DNA from: Heligmosomoides polygyrus polygyrus
Taxonomy: Eukaryota > Nematoda > Chromadorea > Rhabditida > Heligmosomidae
Direction of reading: 5' to 3'
DNA: 64,000 bases
Assembly: GCA_947396885.1 (NCBI GenBank)
Contig: OX377203.1
Span: forward strand, 2,852,001 to 2,916,000
A model generated the notes under the pieces. That model made no database searches, had not been told where the DNA came from, and saw nothing but the letters and a program-made list of their open reading frames with translations. The position numbers were made by a program, and so were the translations under genes. This document shows positions 10,432 through 23,300 of the stretch, piece by piece. Every line of letters starts with the position of its first letter. Position 1 is the first letter of the stretch.

Positions 10432-10675
10432 AAAGGTCCCCTCGTCGGTTAGCCGAGTGTGTAGTCTTTGAGAAGTGCACCTTCAATTTAGCCCTCGTCC
10501 AAAATAGTAAACGAAGTGCCTCTCCCCCCACCCTCCCCCCCCCCATTCCACTAGGATAGATCCTAACGTGTCGACGTCGCCACCAGCAATTTGTTCGGTT
10601 GCACGAAACATCCTGGACACCCTACGAAGACGGGTAGCCAGTATTCATCACATAAGGGTGCTGTTGGTCCAGTGG

Positions 10676-10748
10676 GCTTGAGCAGCGCAGTAGGCAACAC
10701 GTCAGTCTCATAATCTGAGGGTCGTGAGTTCGAGCCTCACCTGGAGCA
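10676..10748 (+). pseudogene. tRNA-Met(CAT)-like relic
   Basis: The anticodon arm TCAGTCTCATAATCTGA and the T-arm GTGAGTTCGAGCCTCAC are intact, but the 5' acceptor strand GCTTGAG does not pair with CTGGAGC at the 3' side. It occupies the same place as the copies at 286 and 37841. Confidence 0.6.
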
Positions 10749-11358
10749 ACGTCTTTGCATGGCCGCTCTACCCATCAGAATGGTCTGCCTGCCACCAGTG
10801 GGGAGGGCGTACTACAGCGTTGAGCACTCTTCTTCGACATAATAAGGATGCCAAAGCTTTATTATTTTAAAAAATCGAGCTCCACTATCACATCGCACAG
10901 ATCGTTTGCCACCACAAACCACAGCAAAACCAGCAAAACACGTGGAAATAAATAGAATTCTACGACAAACTTTACCTGCAGTTTACATACTAGATGTTTG
11001 GGGGTTTTGAAAGCCTTCAGTGCTATTGAAGAGAAGAGCAGGGGCTTCCTACGGTATGGTACTGTACAGATTCAGAATCCCATAGCAGAACGAAGACCTC
11101 GGATCAGTTATTCCCAAGCACACTATGTTCAGTTCTGAGGAAAGATCCAACTGTTTACACCAGCTGTAAGCGGTAAGAAGACGGTTGGTCGTCCGAATGG
11201 TCGTGGTGCCATCGGTCGATAGAAGATCTGTGACGCTAGCACAGGTTTGATCGGAAGTGAAGTGGGTCTGTTTGGTGGAGCGAAGCCGTCCGACATCACC
11301 TGTAACATGTACTGGTTTAGAAGACCCCCACGAAAGGGTAAAAGTCTAAAGAAGTGGC

Positions 11359-14300
11359 TCAGAAATTCACGATTGCACTCGAATTGTACTGCCCCAGATG
11401 GAACGGTTCCATCCGTCCTCCGAGACAACTGTGCAGGAATTGCTCGATGAATCCGTATTGAGCTAGCGCATTCTTGGCCTAAATAGGTAGAGCTTGTCTC
11501 TCTGACAGAATCAAGACAGCTACTTGAGATCTACCTTTCTGCAGCCGTGGCCTTCATCAGGGTAAAGGATGTAGCTGACAGGGATGTTGTTCTTCTGCAA
11601 AGCGGCCACGAACTGATCTAAACCACTCGTCGTCACGTACAGTCCCAGAAAGGAGATCAGCAAGCAACTGACCAGACTCCCGCTGATTGACGCGAGGATC
11701 GTTTGCTCCTTGGATGATCAGAAGCGGCTTCCTCACCCGATCGGCGTAGAACAACGGCGAACGAGCGGCTAGTGACTGGCGTCCGGCTTCACTGGAACGA
11801 GGGATTTCTGAACTAGTTTTCAAAAGAAATGTGTCGGAATTTACGACCTTATTCAGCTCACTTCTGTCATCACTTAGAAATAATTCTTGCTCTTAGTTTG
11901 AAGTCACACCATTGCTACAGGTCATTTTTGTTTTAGGGAGCGCGCAGAGATCTTCCTTTTGATTGAAAGCAAAGGACCAAGGATAGCGTTAATGACTCTT
12001 TTTAGGGTGCGCCACGAATTCCGCTTCTAGTGGTGGTCGAGGGGCAATTTAAAGCGTATTTTGCCTATACAATGACTAAGGGTGACCAGTCGACGGGCAA
12101 TCCAGTGTCTTGTCTTTTCCAGCCAAGTCTGGTTCCGATTCTTCGACTCCGAGGAGACGGAAAGCTTGGTCGGCCAAGGAATAATTCTTGCCTTTAACTA
12201 GAAGAAGCGTAATTGATTCATGTTACTTGAGCTCGAAAAAGCGTAGAGTCTTTATCAATATCGATTTTTTATCGATTCTTTTCATTACCATTTGCCAAGG
12301 CGACCCTTTACAAATGGTAATGAAGTCGTGTGGCTAGTTTTTGAGCTCTCCGACTCGATTTTTAGCGTTGTCACTTATTTTTTCTGTTCACATTTCCGCT
12401 CACTTTTATAAAACTTCCGCTGGACTAATCGCAGTCAGAAAGAACTATCCCACTATGCTTCTGTATCCAGATCACCCTCTCCTCTAAGCATCCCGACGAC
12501 CTCGCAGATTGATTCAAACCATCAGGTAGTTACGGTTCCTGATATCTACAGAGCGACGTCTTCGACCAGTGTTTTCTTTCCTTCTTCTCCTTCGAAGTCG
12601 TCGCGTCTCTCATGCAGATTCGATCTTTCTGGTTCCGGCTCTTCTTCCTCCGCGCAGCCGCGCGCGGTCGCGTCGGCGTCCACTTTGACATTCGATCGAT
12701 CTCTTGTAAGCCTGCGATGGCACTGTCGCGAAACGGACGGATCGTGGTGCAGTGGATAGTGACGTTGCTTCATGCGAAGAAAGTCGGGGTTCGGTTCTCC
12801 TGCGTTGTACCAGGCTGTCCAATAATTCTTGTCCGAAAATTTCACCATTTTTAATTTTTTTTTCAACTTTCTTGAAAAGCAAGTCTGTTCAACAATATAA
12901 TCACCACAGTTATCCACAACAGTGGCCCATCGATTGGGCAGGTCGCCGATGCCCTTCGCCCAGAACTCCGGGGGCTGCGACTCGAAGAAGTCCGCGCTGT
13001 CGGATTTGAGGTTGTCGTAGTTGGTGAATTTTCCTCCGGCCAAATGGTGCTTCAGCGGGCGGAACAAGTGGTAGTCGGAGGGGGCGAGGTCCGGGGAATA
13101 CGGCGGATGGGCAACCGTCTCCCAGCCGAGCGTCGCCAACTTCTGCTGGGTCTCCTTCGCCACGTGGGGGCGCGCGTAGTCGTGCAGCAGGTGGACCGAG
13201 GCCCGTCGGGGACGCTTTTCTCGGATGGCGGCGGCTAGTTTCTCGAGCTGATCGGTGTAGATGGAGGCGGTGACCGTCCTGCCTTGCGGGAGCAGCTCGA
13301 AATACAGCATGCCCTTGGCGTCCCACCAGAAGGCCTCCCGCTGTGCCCCCTGTCCTCGAGGCTCGTGTCGCCGCTCTCGAAACGATTGAGCCAGCGCCTG
13401 ACTGTGCGTTGGGACACTGCATCCTCCTTGCACGCTCTGCAGATGTTGGCGACCGCGGAGCCTGTGTCGTTGCCCAGCAGCCACTCGTAGTACATGAACG
13501 TACGAATTCGACCTTGGTCCATTTTAGCTTGTACTGGTAGCTAGACGCGGGGACTACGCCTTATATACCCCTGGCGTGGAACTCTGGAGAATCTTCTAGA
13601 AGGTTTTTACACTTGCCTGATATTATAACACTTCTAAGGAAAATTATAGAATTTTGAAAATTTTCGGACAGAAATTATTGGACAGCCTGGTAGCATTCTT
13701 GCATTTCAACTTACCACCTGAGGTTTGGGGGGTTTCGACGTCTACACAATTTTGAGGCGTTTTTTGCGCATTTTCCAGCCGTATGCTTTTCGCCGCTCGA
13801 AGATCCAGCTGCGCACTCCTCCTGAGCGTGCAGGTCTAACAAGGAAAGGTTCCCAACTCATGGCGAGCTATTGTGATGCTATTTTGACAGGATGTAGTGC
13901 CCTGAGAGCGGAGTCCAGAACCACAGTCAGTTTTTGCTGAACGCCTTTCTTAGGACCTGAAAAGGAGGTCTGAAAGCGAGCGCGCAACTATCGTCAACCC
14001 CTACGGCATCAAACGAGATGTGCCACGGTGGCGCAGTCGGTAGGAGATCGGCCTCGTAGGGGCACACGTCGGTGGTTTTCAGTTCGAGTCCGCGTGCTGC
14101 CGATGCTTTTGCACATACTAGTTTGTTGTTAATACGCTTTCTCATGGTCACAGGAGGCAATTTTAGACCACCAAGCTTACAACAAACCAAGGCTGTTTAG
14201 TTGCGCCTTCATATGTGCTAGTTATTCAACTATTTACATCTGCACCACCACTATGTATATTATAGCGTATCACCAATGAAACCGTAGTCGTAATTTCACA

Positions 14301-17300
14301 CAAATACGCTTATGTTCCGATTGAATATTATGAACCCGGATCACATCGGTACATAAGCGTACTGAAAATGTCCTTTTCACCTGAGCGTTTTGTTGCCCGA
14401 CTACTTTCCACCTTCACACCAGATTTCACTTCTCCGACAAGGAAGTGGATTGCGATTGCGGATGCCATAAAAGGACTCCTGGACGGCATTTATGGAGATG
14501 TCGACTGTCAGAAAGAATAGAAGTATTTGAAGTAGTATAATGAAAATGGGACTTTCTACACATATCATCTCGTTAGTTTCATAAGTGCGTTTCTATGAGG
14601 AGGTGGATGTGATTGCAGATTATAAGCCAGACCTACCGATAGTTCTGCGCTCCGGTGTTTCGGCCGTGTCTGTCATACCCGTGGGTGACAGATGGCTACA
14701 TTGATGTTCACCCAGGATCCTTCTCTACACCCACATATTACGCGTTCAGCGAAGAAGAAGTGGTAATTCCTTGCCAGGGAGAAGTTTGTTCACTGGCTTT
14801 GGTAGATGCTGCTCATGTGACCAACGCTTGTGTTTCACTTGTTTCATAGTTTTGTACCATAGCTGTTGACTTAAAGGAAAATAATAATGTAAGACTTTTA
14901 CTTTAATAATATAAAAGACTTTTTATTCCCAGAGAAATGATATGACGCAGATATGAATACTTGAAAAACTAGCACATCTGAAGGCGCAATTAGACAGCCT
15001 TGGTTTGTTGTAAGCTTGATGGTCTAAAATTGCCTTCTGTGATCATGAGAAAGCGTAATAACAACAAGCTAATATGTGCAAAATCATCGGCAGCACGCGG
15101 ACTCGAACTGAAAACCACCACCGTGTGCCCCTACGAGGCCGACCTCTTACCGACTGCGCCGCCGAGGCACAACTCGTCGGTGTCGTAGAGGTTGATGAGT
15201 GTTGCGCACACGCCTTCAGACCTCCTTTTCAGGCCTTTAAAAAGCGTTCAGCAAAAATTGACTGTGGTTCTGAACTCCGCTCATAGGGCCTTACATCCCG
15301 TCAAAATAGCATTGCAAAAGCTCACCATGAGTTGGGAACCTTTCCTTGTAAGAAGGAAAGATTTCGCGTCCCATCGCCAAGATGCGTGGGAACAATCGCG
15401 CGGATATCAATTCGTTAGGCCCCGTTTATACTGCCGATGCCGAGCCATGCGACGCCATGTAAAGTGGCTAAATTGATCGATCGCGTCGCTCAATCAATAT
15501 GACCACTATACGTGGCTTCGCGTCGCCCCGCGACGAAGTATAAACGGGGCCTTAGGGGTTGCTAAAGGCCCATGCACACTTCTGCGACACCGCGGCGCGA
15601 CAAGTAGGGCGACAACTACCTCCGCGAAATCCTACGGTTGCGGCGCGGGCGCGTTAGAGCACCGTTTTAGGCAACGGGCCCGACGTCCCCGTGGATGCCG
15701 CGCCGCCAGGAATGGTTTGAACCATTCTAGCCTGCGGCACTTAGCGCGGCGTCGCCTGCGATAGCCGCCGCGACAGTCGCAAGAGTATGCATGCCCCCTC
15801 CCTACGGCACGTGTCGCAGTGTCGCGCCGAGGCCGTCGCGGCCCTATGCTTCATCATGGCCGCGCCGCGCTGTTGCAGAAGTGTGCATGGGCCTTAAGTG
15901 TGCGCGCGACGCGCGACGCGATGCCATGTGTAGTGGCCGAATTGATCAATCGCGTCGTTTGATCAATTTGGCCACTACACATGCATCGCGTCGCGCGTCG
16001 CGCGCACAATAAACGACCTCTCCGTGTGATGGTCGGCATGGCTATCGATTTTTCGCGCCGCGAGGCGGAGCCGCATCGCTTTTATACTCCGCCGCCGCAA
16101 AACACCACACTTGACGGAATTTTGGGTTACGGTATTCGGCGAATCGCGCCGCTGAGGGGAAGAGCGCGGCGCGGCGCGATCAGCCGCGGCAGACTCGGCG
16201 TGGGGTAGGAGGTTTCACCTCTTCGACCAAACTTCTCCTATTGGAAAGGAGGGGGGGAAGGGGTTAGGGTGCTGGTCACGAACCTGACATCGTTTTTTGA
16301 TGTTACGGGCGATTACGGTAGTTTCGGTTGATTACGGAGTTTGGGCGAAATCGGTGACCATGACCTTAGCCCGTACCTTCTGTAACCTAGGAACAGAATA
16401 GAGATCTGTAGACATTCACGAAGCTTCATATATCACGCTAAAGATATGCTCAGTGCACAGTGACCCTAGAATGGCCATATGAGAAAGAATTTTGAGTTGT
16501 TACAGGATGTTTTGTTGCGATCAAAACTCTTGCGCCAGGCGGGACTCGAACCCGCATCTTCTGCTTTCCGGGCAGAGATGTTCGCCTTACACCACCGGCG
16601 CTGTTTGACCGCACGTAACATCCGCGATATCCTCGAGGCCTGTCAGCACCCACCGGTGATACGGGATGGGCCGGTCGCTGATATCAGCATGGAGCCGGTT
16701 AAGCTGAAGACCTTACTAGTAACAATGTTCAGAATTCAGAAACAAAACAGAATTTTGAGTGATTCTTAACGATGGGTACGTTCCAGCAGTTTACTTTTAG
16801 ACCCGCACATGTCGCAAAATAAGGAGTGGTTTAGTGCCGTTTGCATTGCAGGGGATTCGACTCAATACCAAACTCACCACTTTCAACCGTAGGTTGAGCG
16901 AACGACTTCGACTCCAGGCTTAAGAGAGGATTCGTCGCTCCCCACACAGGAATCCCACGACAAACACTGACAAGATGCATTGCGCTGATCAACCAAAAAA
17001 TCCTTTCTGTTTTGGTCCCTCAACGACTGTTTCCGGAGCACGGGCCGTAGTGCGCAGATGCTCGTGGTCGCGCGTCGCTGACGCTCCCCTTTCTAAGGCC
17101 TTTGTCATAACATCGCTCACCCCGAGCGACGCCTAATGATAGGCTCCCATATCGATCGTTCGGCGCGAAGGAATCGATATGGGTGCATATCATTAGGCGT
17201 CGCTCGGGGTGAGCGACGGTATGACAAAGGCCTAACTGCAATCGCGCAGTGGCGCCTCAAAATCGGGGCACGGAGCGACTGGCCGCGCCTATCCCCAAAT

Positions 17301-20300
17301 TGAAGCGCCGCGCCGCGGCGGGAGTATAAAAGGCGCCTTAGGGCCTGTTCATACTTCGCGACAAGAGCGACTCATCGCCCGTACAAGACAAGCATATTGA
17401 TTAAAACTGAGCGCCCGCCGGTGAAGTGTTCATACTCGAGCGCCGGCGCTGTCGCTCTAGTCGCTCCAGTCGCTATTGTCGGTTGTTCATACTTCCGCGC
17501 GCTGCGCTCTCGTCGCTCTTGTCGCTGCTGTCGCGAAGTGTGAAGAGGTCGTTAGCCTAACTATTGCGAAAGGTGCGTGCGTGTGATGAGCGCTCGTGAT
17601 TTGGCAGCTGAAAAGCAGCCACGATCCCAGCTCCTGCTCTAGCTGAAGCCCAATCATCAACCCCTTTTTCCTGTCAATGTTCCTCCACCCGTCTTGGATA
17701 CATTAGGTTGAAGGAAAAGTTCTGTTAGTTCTCGCGCGTTCGTGGTGTAAACGCGTACTGAATTCTAATCCGCTATTATTGGTTCAACGTTTTGCACTCT
17801 TTTGAAGGTTGACGACTTATTCTTTCTAGAACATGTGCTATCGAAGAATCACTATCACCCCTGGATTTTGGACAGCAGCATCTCTTTGCGAAGCATACGC
17901 TCAACGGTTTTTCGCACATCCGAGCAATATAACTTGGTCGAAAGTCAATGGAGGCAAATGCATATGTTGTAGCTGAACAAAAAAGAATCTTCGAGGCATA
18001 AAGACTTCTTCCTGCTATATTCCGGCGATTCTTAGCGGATGAGGGTGGTCGGGAGACAAACGATGCTTGACGGACCCACATTAGTTGAGCATAGCTAATG
18101 GAAGAAAGCGGACGTGCACGGCGAGCAACAATCCTTCAGCTAAGCAGTCAACTAAAGACGTAGGCTTTAACATATCAAAGTTGCTAACCATCTCATGAGA
18201 CCTGAAAGTGAGCGAAATGCGCACGATGCCGTTGCAATTGTCTCAGCCACGCACGGAAGTCGACATACTCGAACGGTGGAGGTCCGTCTCTCCGAAATAA
18301 CCATGCGGAGGTGCTCCTTCTTTGTTTTGCAGTTTTACGCAAAAGCGCATGGAGCGCACTCGGAGGTGTTGGCTGTCACGCGTATCCATCAGATTCTTAG
18401 TTTGGATTTGCCGCTCAGGTCCATCACTCCGGGGTCGATGAAATGGTACCAGACTTGTCTGGGAAGGATAAAGCGCTGAATTGTTCGTCGGATGGCCACC
18501 TCAAGTCACTGTGTAGCCGCTGTATGGCACGCATTCAAATCGCCTCCACGACATCTCGTAGAAGTAGAATGCGATGCGCATCCCAAAAGGGATTGAGTAA
18601 CGCCGCCCTTTATTCTTTTGTTTTAGCCTCGAAAACTAACCAAACATTCCTCACAACCCATATAGATCCTGACACTCCCAAAACGCCAGCTTTGGGCCTG
18701 TTCATACTTCGCGACGGAAGTGACTGGAGCGATTGGTCGGTCAGGAAAATCATACGTATCGAATTTTGGTGGGCGATCACCCAGTCCCGTCGCTCCCGTC
18801 GCGGAATAATTACGAAAAGGCCCTTTGTTGCCGTGTTCACGACGACTCTCCGTGTTACGGTAGACTTCATTAGGAACTCTATAAAAGCTCGACTGTATTT
18901 TCATCTTTAACCCTTATGCATCAATTCACCCGGTGGAGTTCCACAGGGTGGAGTACTCTCATCGTTGCTTTTTCTTTGCTATGCGTATGAGATTCCTAAT
19001 TCAATCGAATGGTTTGTAGTTTCTTGTAAAATGTACGCGGACGACGATATAAAGGTCTACAAAGAAGTCGAGAACCAAGATGCCTCCTGTGATGTCCAAG
19101 CAGCTATAAATTTCGTAGAGAAATGGGCAAACACTTGGGAACCACCCCTTTCTGCTGAAAAATCGCATTGCATTGTGGTACAGTCAAAATCTAAAAGTCA
19201 CCGTACAACCTACATGCTCAATGGATCAGTTTTAGAACAACTCTCTAGTGCACGAGATTTAAGGTTCCATTTTTCCAGTAACCTAAGCTTTAAACAGCGT
19301 TATAAACCACTTGTAAAGAAAGCAAACTACCGAATGTACAATTTGTTTAAGGTTTTGAAAACCAAAGACCAACATTCTCTCGTGAGAGCTTACAAATCCT
19401 ACGTGAGGCCCATTGTAGAGTGTGGTGTTTCAGTCTTCAGTCTCTGTAATAAGAAGGACATAAATAAAACTCCTTGAAAGTGTCCAGAAAAACTCTACCC
19501 GTAAGCTTTTTCTGGAATGTCGTGGTCTGAGTTTTGATAATATTCCGACTGGGTCCGAAAGGGCTAAGATGGTTAGTTTGTCTAGCCTTCAGACGAGACG
19601 AAAGAGAGCAGATTTAGTGATGTTGTTTAAAGTTTGACAGGAAGGCTTTCCATTGACCCAATTAGGCTTTTTGGTGCTCCTTTGACAACTGACAGAACAG
19701 GGCATCTTACTAGGGAAGGGTTTCGACCTCCCATGAAACTTCAAGTTGAGACCAGGATCATTAGAAAGAGCTCGGAATGCTGATTACGACTATGGGTGCT
19801 AAAATTACGAAATGAAACTTCTGAGCGAGTTATGGCCTGCCGAAATCGGGAGACCTCACCACAGGCTGGCTGTGCTACACACCCGGCGCGCGAGTGGTGA
19901 GTAATCGGGGCTCCGTAAGAAGGGCCCGACAGCTGCGGCGGTGGCGCAGGGGTGGTACTCACGCTCGTCGGGTGCGACGTCGTTGGTTCGGTTCCCGTTG
20001 CTGCCCATTTTTTTGCAAATCATAATTTATCTTCGAAGTGACCTTTTTTCTGAATTATGACAGGTGTTTGACTAAATAGCCGGGAAAACTACCATAGACG
20101 CTGAAGTGTGGCCCACCTTTTTGCATGAAGCAGCAGGGCACAACACGGGCAGCGTATAAAGGCTACAGGCTCCTGGCAGTCTGTTTCCATACATGGACCA
20201 ATGACCTCGGGAAGAGCCATCCTGCTCGGATTTTCAAAAGAGACCAGCCGATACACTCCGTTCTGTCACCAAGAAATCAGGATCTGCTGGAGGTTTTCAA

Positions 20301-23300
20301 AAGCCTAACACCAACAATGTCCGCCGACGGTCGAGTGGTGATCCACCTGCTCACGCTGAAGTGTGGCCCACCTTTAGACAAGGAGTCTTCGCGGGAAGAA
20401 ATCAAACTGGCCTAACGGATGGCCAGCATACTCAAGGACTTCGAATAACGTCAACGTGAAATTGACGAAGACGAACAGCTGGAAGTGGTGGAAGAAGAAG
20501 ATTGGGATCCGCAAGATGATCTGATTGACGTGGAGAGACAAGAAAGCTACTCCAAGAAAGCTACTCTCTACAGCGCACAGCTAGAAAATCCGCAGAAAAC
20601 GTCTGAAAATGGTATAGACGTCAGAATCCAAATCCAAATCTCAACCAGTTTGTCGAAATGCAAAAATGCAGCAAGGCAGAAGAACCGAACCCCCACCCTT
20701 CCTCGCATGAGGCAAACCCACTTCTACTGCGCTCCGAGCTGCTTGCCGGCAGAGGCATCGCGGGCGTACAAGATCCCCAAACTCGTGATGCGCCGTATTC
20801 TATTGTGACTTCAAGGACTTGGGTTTAACGACTTGACAGAAAATAAACACATTTTTATGCTAATTGAGGGGTGAGGACTACTTCGAGGGAGTCTCGACAG
20901 TAGAGTTTTCTCGAAATCCTGGTACCCAACGAAGTGGTTGGCGACGTTCTTCAACCAGGTTATTGCGGAGAAGAAAGTGCCCGATATCTGGCAGAGAAGC
21001 ACGACGATTCCTATTTGGAAAAAGAAGGGCAGTCCAGCAGACTGCACAAACTACCGTCCAATCCGATTGCTTTCGCATAGCATGAAGATCTTCGAGCGGA
21101 TTGTCGAAAGGCGCATTCGTGATATCGTCCAGCTCTCTACCAACCAGTGCGGCTTCATTTTCTGGTTGTGGCACAATCGATGCCATACTCGCCGTTCGTC
21201 TTCTGATAGAAAAACACCGGGAGAAACAGAAGCCGGTGAATCTTGCCTTTCTGGATTTGGAGAAGGCCTTTGATCGCGTTCCGCGTGAAGTGATATGGTA
21301 TGTCTTACGAGAACACGGAGTCCCAGAAGAGCTCATAGAGTGGATGCAATACTGTACTCTTGTCTAAAGAGTCGAGTGCAAGCTGCAGCAGGTACGTCGA
21401 TGGAGTTTTCCATCTCTGTGCTCACTAGCGAAGATAAGATTGAACTCCAGCGGCAGGTACAAGCTTGGTGCAATCGCTTGAAGAGATTTGGACTCAAGCT
21501 CAACGTGAAAATGACCGAGTACCTGACCACTGACGAAAATGAGTCTCGCTCCATTAAGGTGAACGGCATTGAACTACCACGTACTTCGGTCTTCAAGTAC
21601 TTGGGATCAGCAGTCGCGTCCGATGGTAGTGCGCTCGTTGAAGTGAACTTACAAATGAATGCAGCTTGGTCCAAATGGCGCTCTCCGACAGGAGTTCTTT
21701 GCGACAAGAAAATGCTCTGCGAACCAGAGCGCCTAAAGTCGAAGATCTACAGAGCAGTCATTCGACCTGTAGCTATTTACGGAGTTGAGTGCTGGCCCGT
21801 TACTAAAGAAATTGGAAGGCGCCTCAGCGTAATAGAAATGAAGATGCTGCGGTGGACGGCCGGAGTTACGCGTTTGGATTAAGTACGCAACGACTCCCAT
21901 ACGGCAGAGGTTCGGTGTCACCCCGATATTTGAGAAGATGCGCGAAGCTCGTCTGCGACGGTAAGGTCACGTCCTTCGCGCAAAAGGTGACACTGTCCGA
22001 AAGACTGGTCTTAACCTTGATGTGCCCGGTAGACGGCCACGAGGGCGACCAAAACGGCAGTGGCTTGATATACTGCATCAGTACTTGAAGATGGCTAGGT
22101 TGCACCCTGATCAGGCATTTCATCGGGAAAAGTGGCGCCGACATTCCAGGAAAGCGGACCTCGCAGCTAAGCGGGACAAACGCTGAAGAAGAAGAAGATT
22201 CGAAAATACTGACGTATCAGTGTCGCCACCCATTATTCGAGCATAATCTTTGTAGGTGTCTTGCCAATACGGGGGAAGATTCTGAAGCAGTGTGACCAAG
22301 TTGGACGGTCCAACGATGTCCACACCACATGCGAACTCGTCCGGTGTGAAGGTGAGAGCGACCAGGGTCTCGTAGCCTCCATAGCTGCCACCTGAACACA
22401 AGGGTTCGTCAGAAGAATGGAAGAGGCCACAATCTGATCACCAGTCTGACTATTCAGCTAATGGGAGCTTACTCTAGTCTTCTCGGACAGCTAGGTGTAC
22501 AGCCGCATCGTCTGCTAACTCACCCATTATGGCGACTTTTGCCTTTGTGGTGATGCCATTGGCGACGGCGAACTCCACAGAGTCCAGGATGTCGTTGTGC
22601 ATTTTGCGACTCCATTCACCGTCTCCAGCGTTCTTAAGCCGTTTTCCGAAGCCGGTACTTCCTCGGTAGTTCACCTGGAAGAGAATCTAAAGCCTGCTCG
22701 TTAGGTTGCGTCTCCATCTAGAAGTGTCATGACTTCCGTATCACGGAGTCATGATACTTCCTTCAATCGATAATTGGTTGAGGGCCTGCCGGCCTGGAGG
22801 CGAGGTCGATGGACTGCCCGCCCCCTGGAAACTGTATATAAGCAGCTGCCACGAGGCAGCGGGGCTTCGGCTGCTACGGCTTTGGCTACGGCCACTACGA
22901 CTACTTGGCCCTCTCAAGGGCTGTAGCCCTCTCAATAATCCCGTCAATAGCCCTCTCAAGACTCGGCTCGACTCGGCTCGGTTCGGTTCCTCGCTCCCGT
23001 CCGACACACCTCACAAGATCCTGCTCAGGCGCCTGCGCGCCTCAACCGGCAGCCACAAGGGCTCGGACAGTCCATCCTGTCCGAGGCCCAATCCGAGGCC
23101 CGTACCATGACGAAGAGGCTCAGGGTCAACATGACCCAGCCAAAGAGACTGAAGAACTAACTAAAAAGAGTCCAGGCCAACAGGCCTACACTAACGATGA
23201 GAGAGACAATACGAGCAAAACTACGAGACCCACAGTGAGAGTCATAAGAAGTGTTCGCCATTCCATATCTTGTTGCTACACACAATAAACAATGAGTAAA

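Noticed and set aside
12910..13422. GC-rich frame of 170 codons on the minus strand, Arg/Ala/Pro-rich
   Set aside because: It is a shifted frame of the deleted mariner transposase; the catalytic motifs are in another frame.
22751..23288. Frames of 119 and 127 codons on the plus strand
   Set aside because: They lie inside a solo LTR defined by TG..CA ends and a 5-bp duplication.
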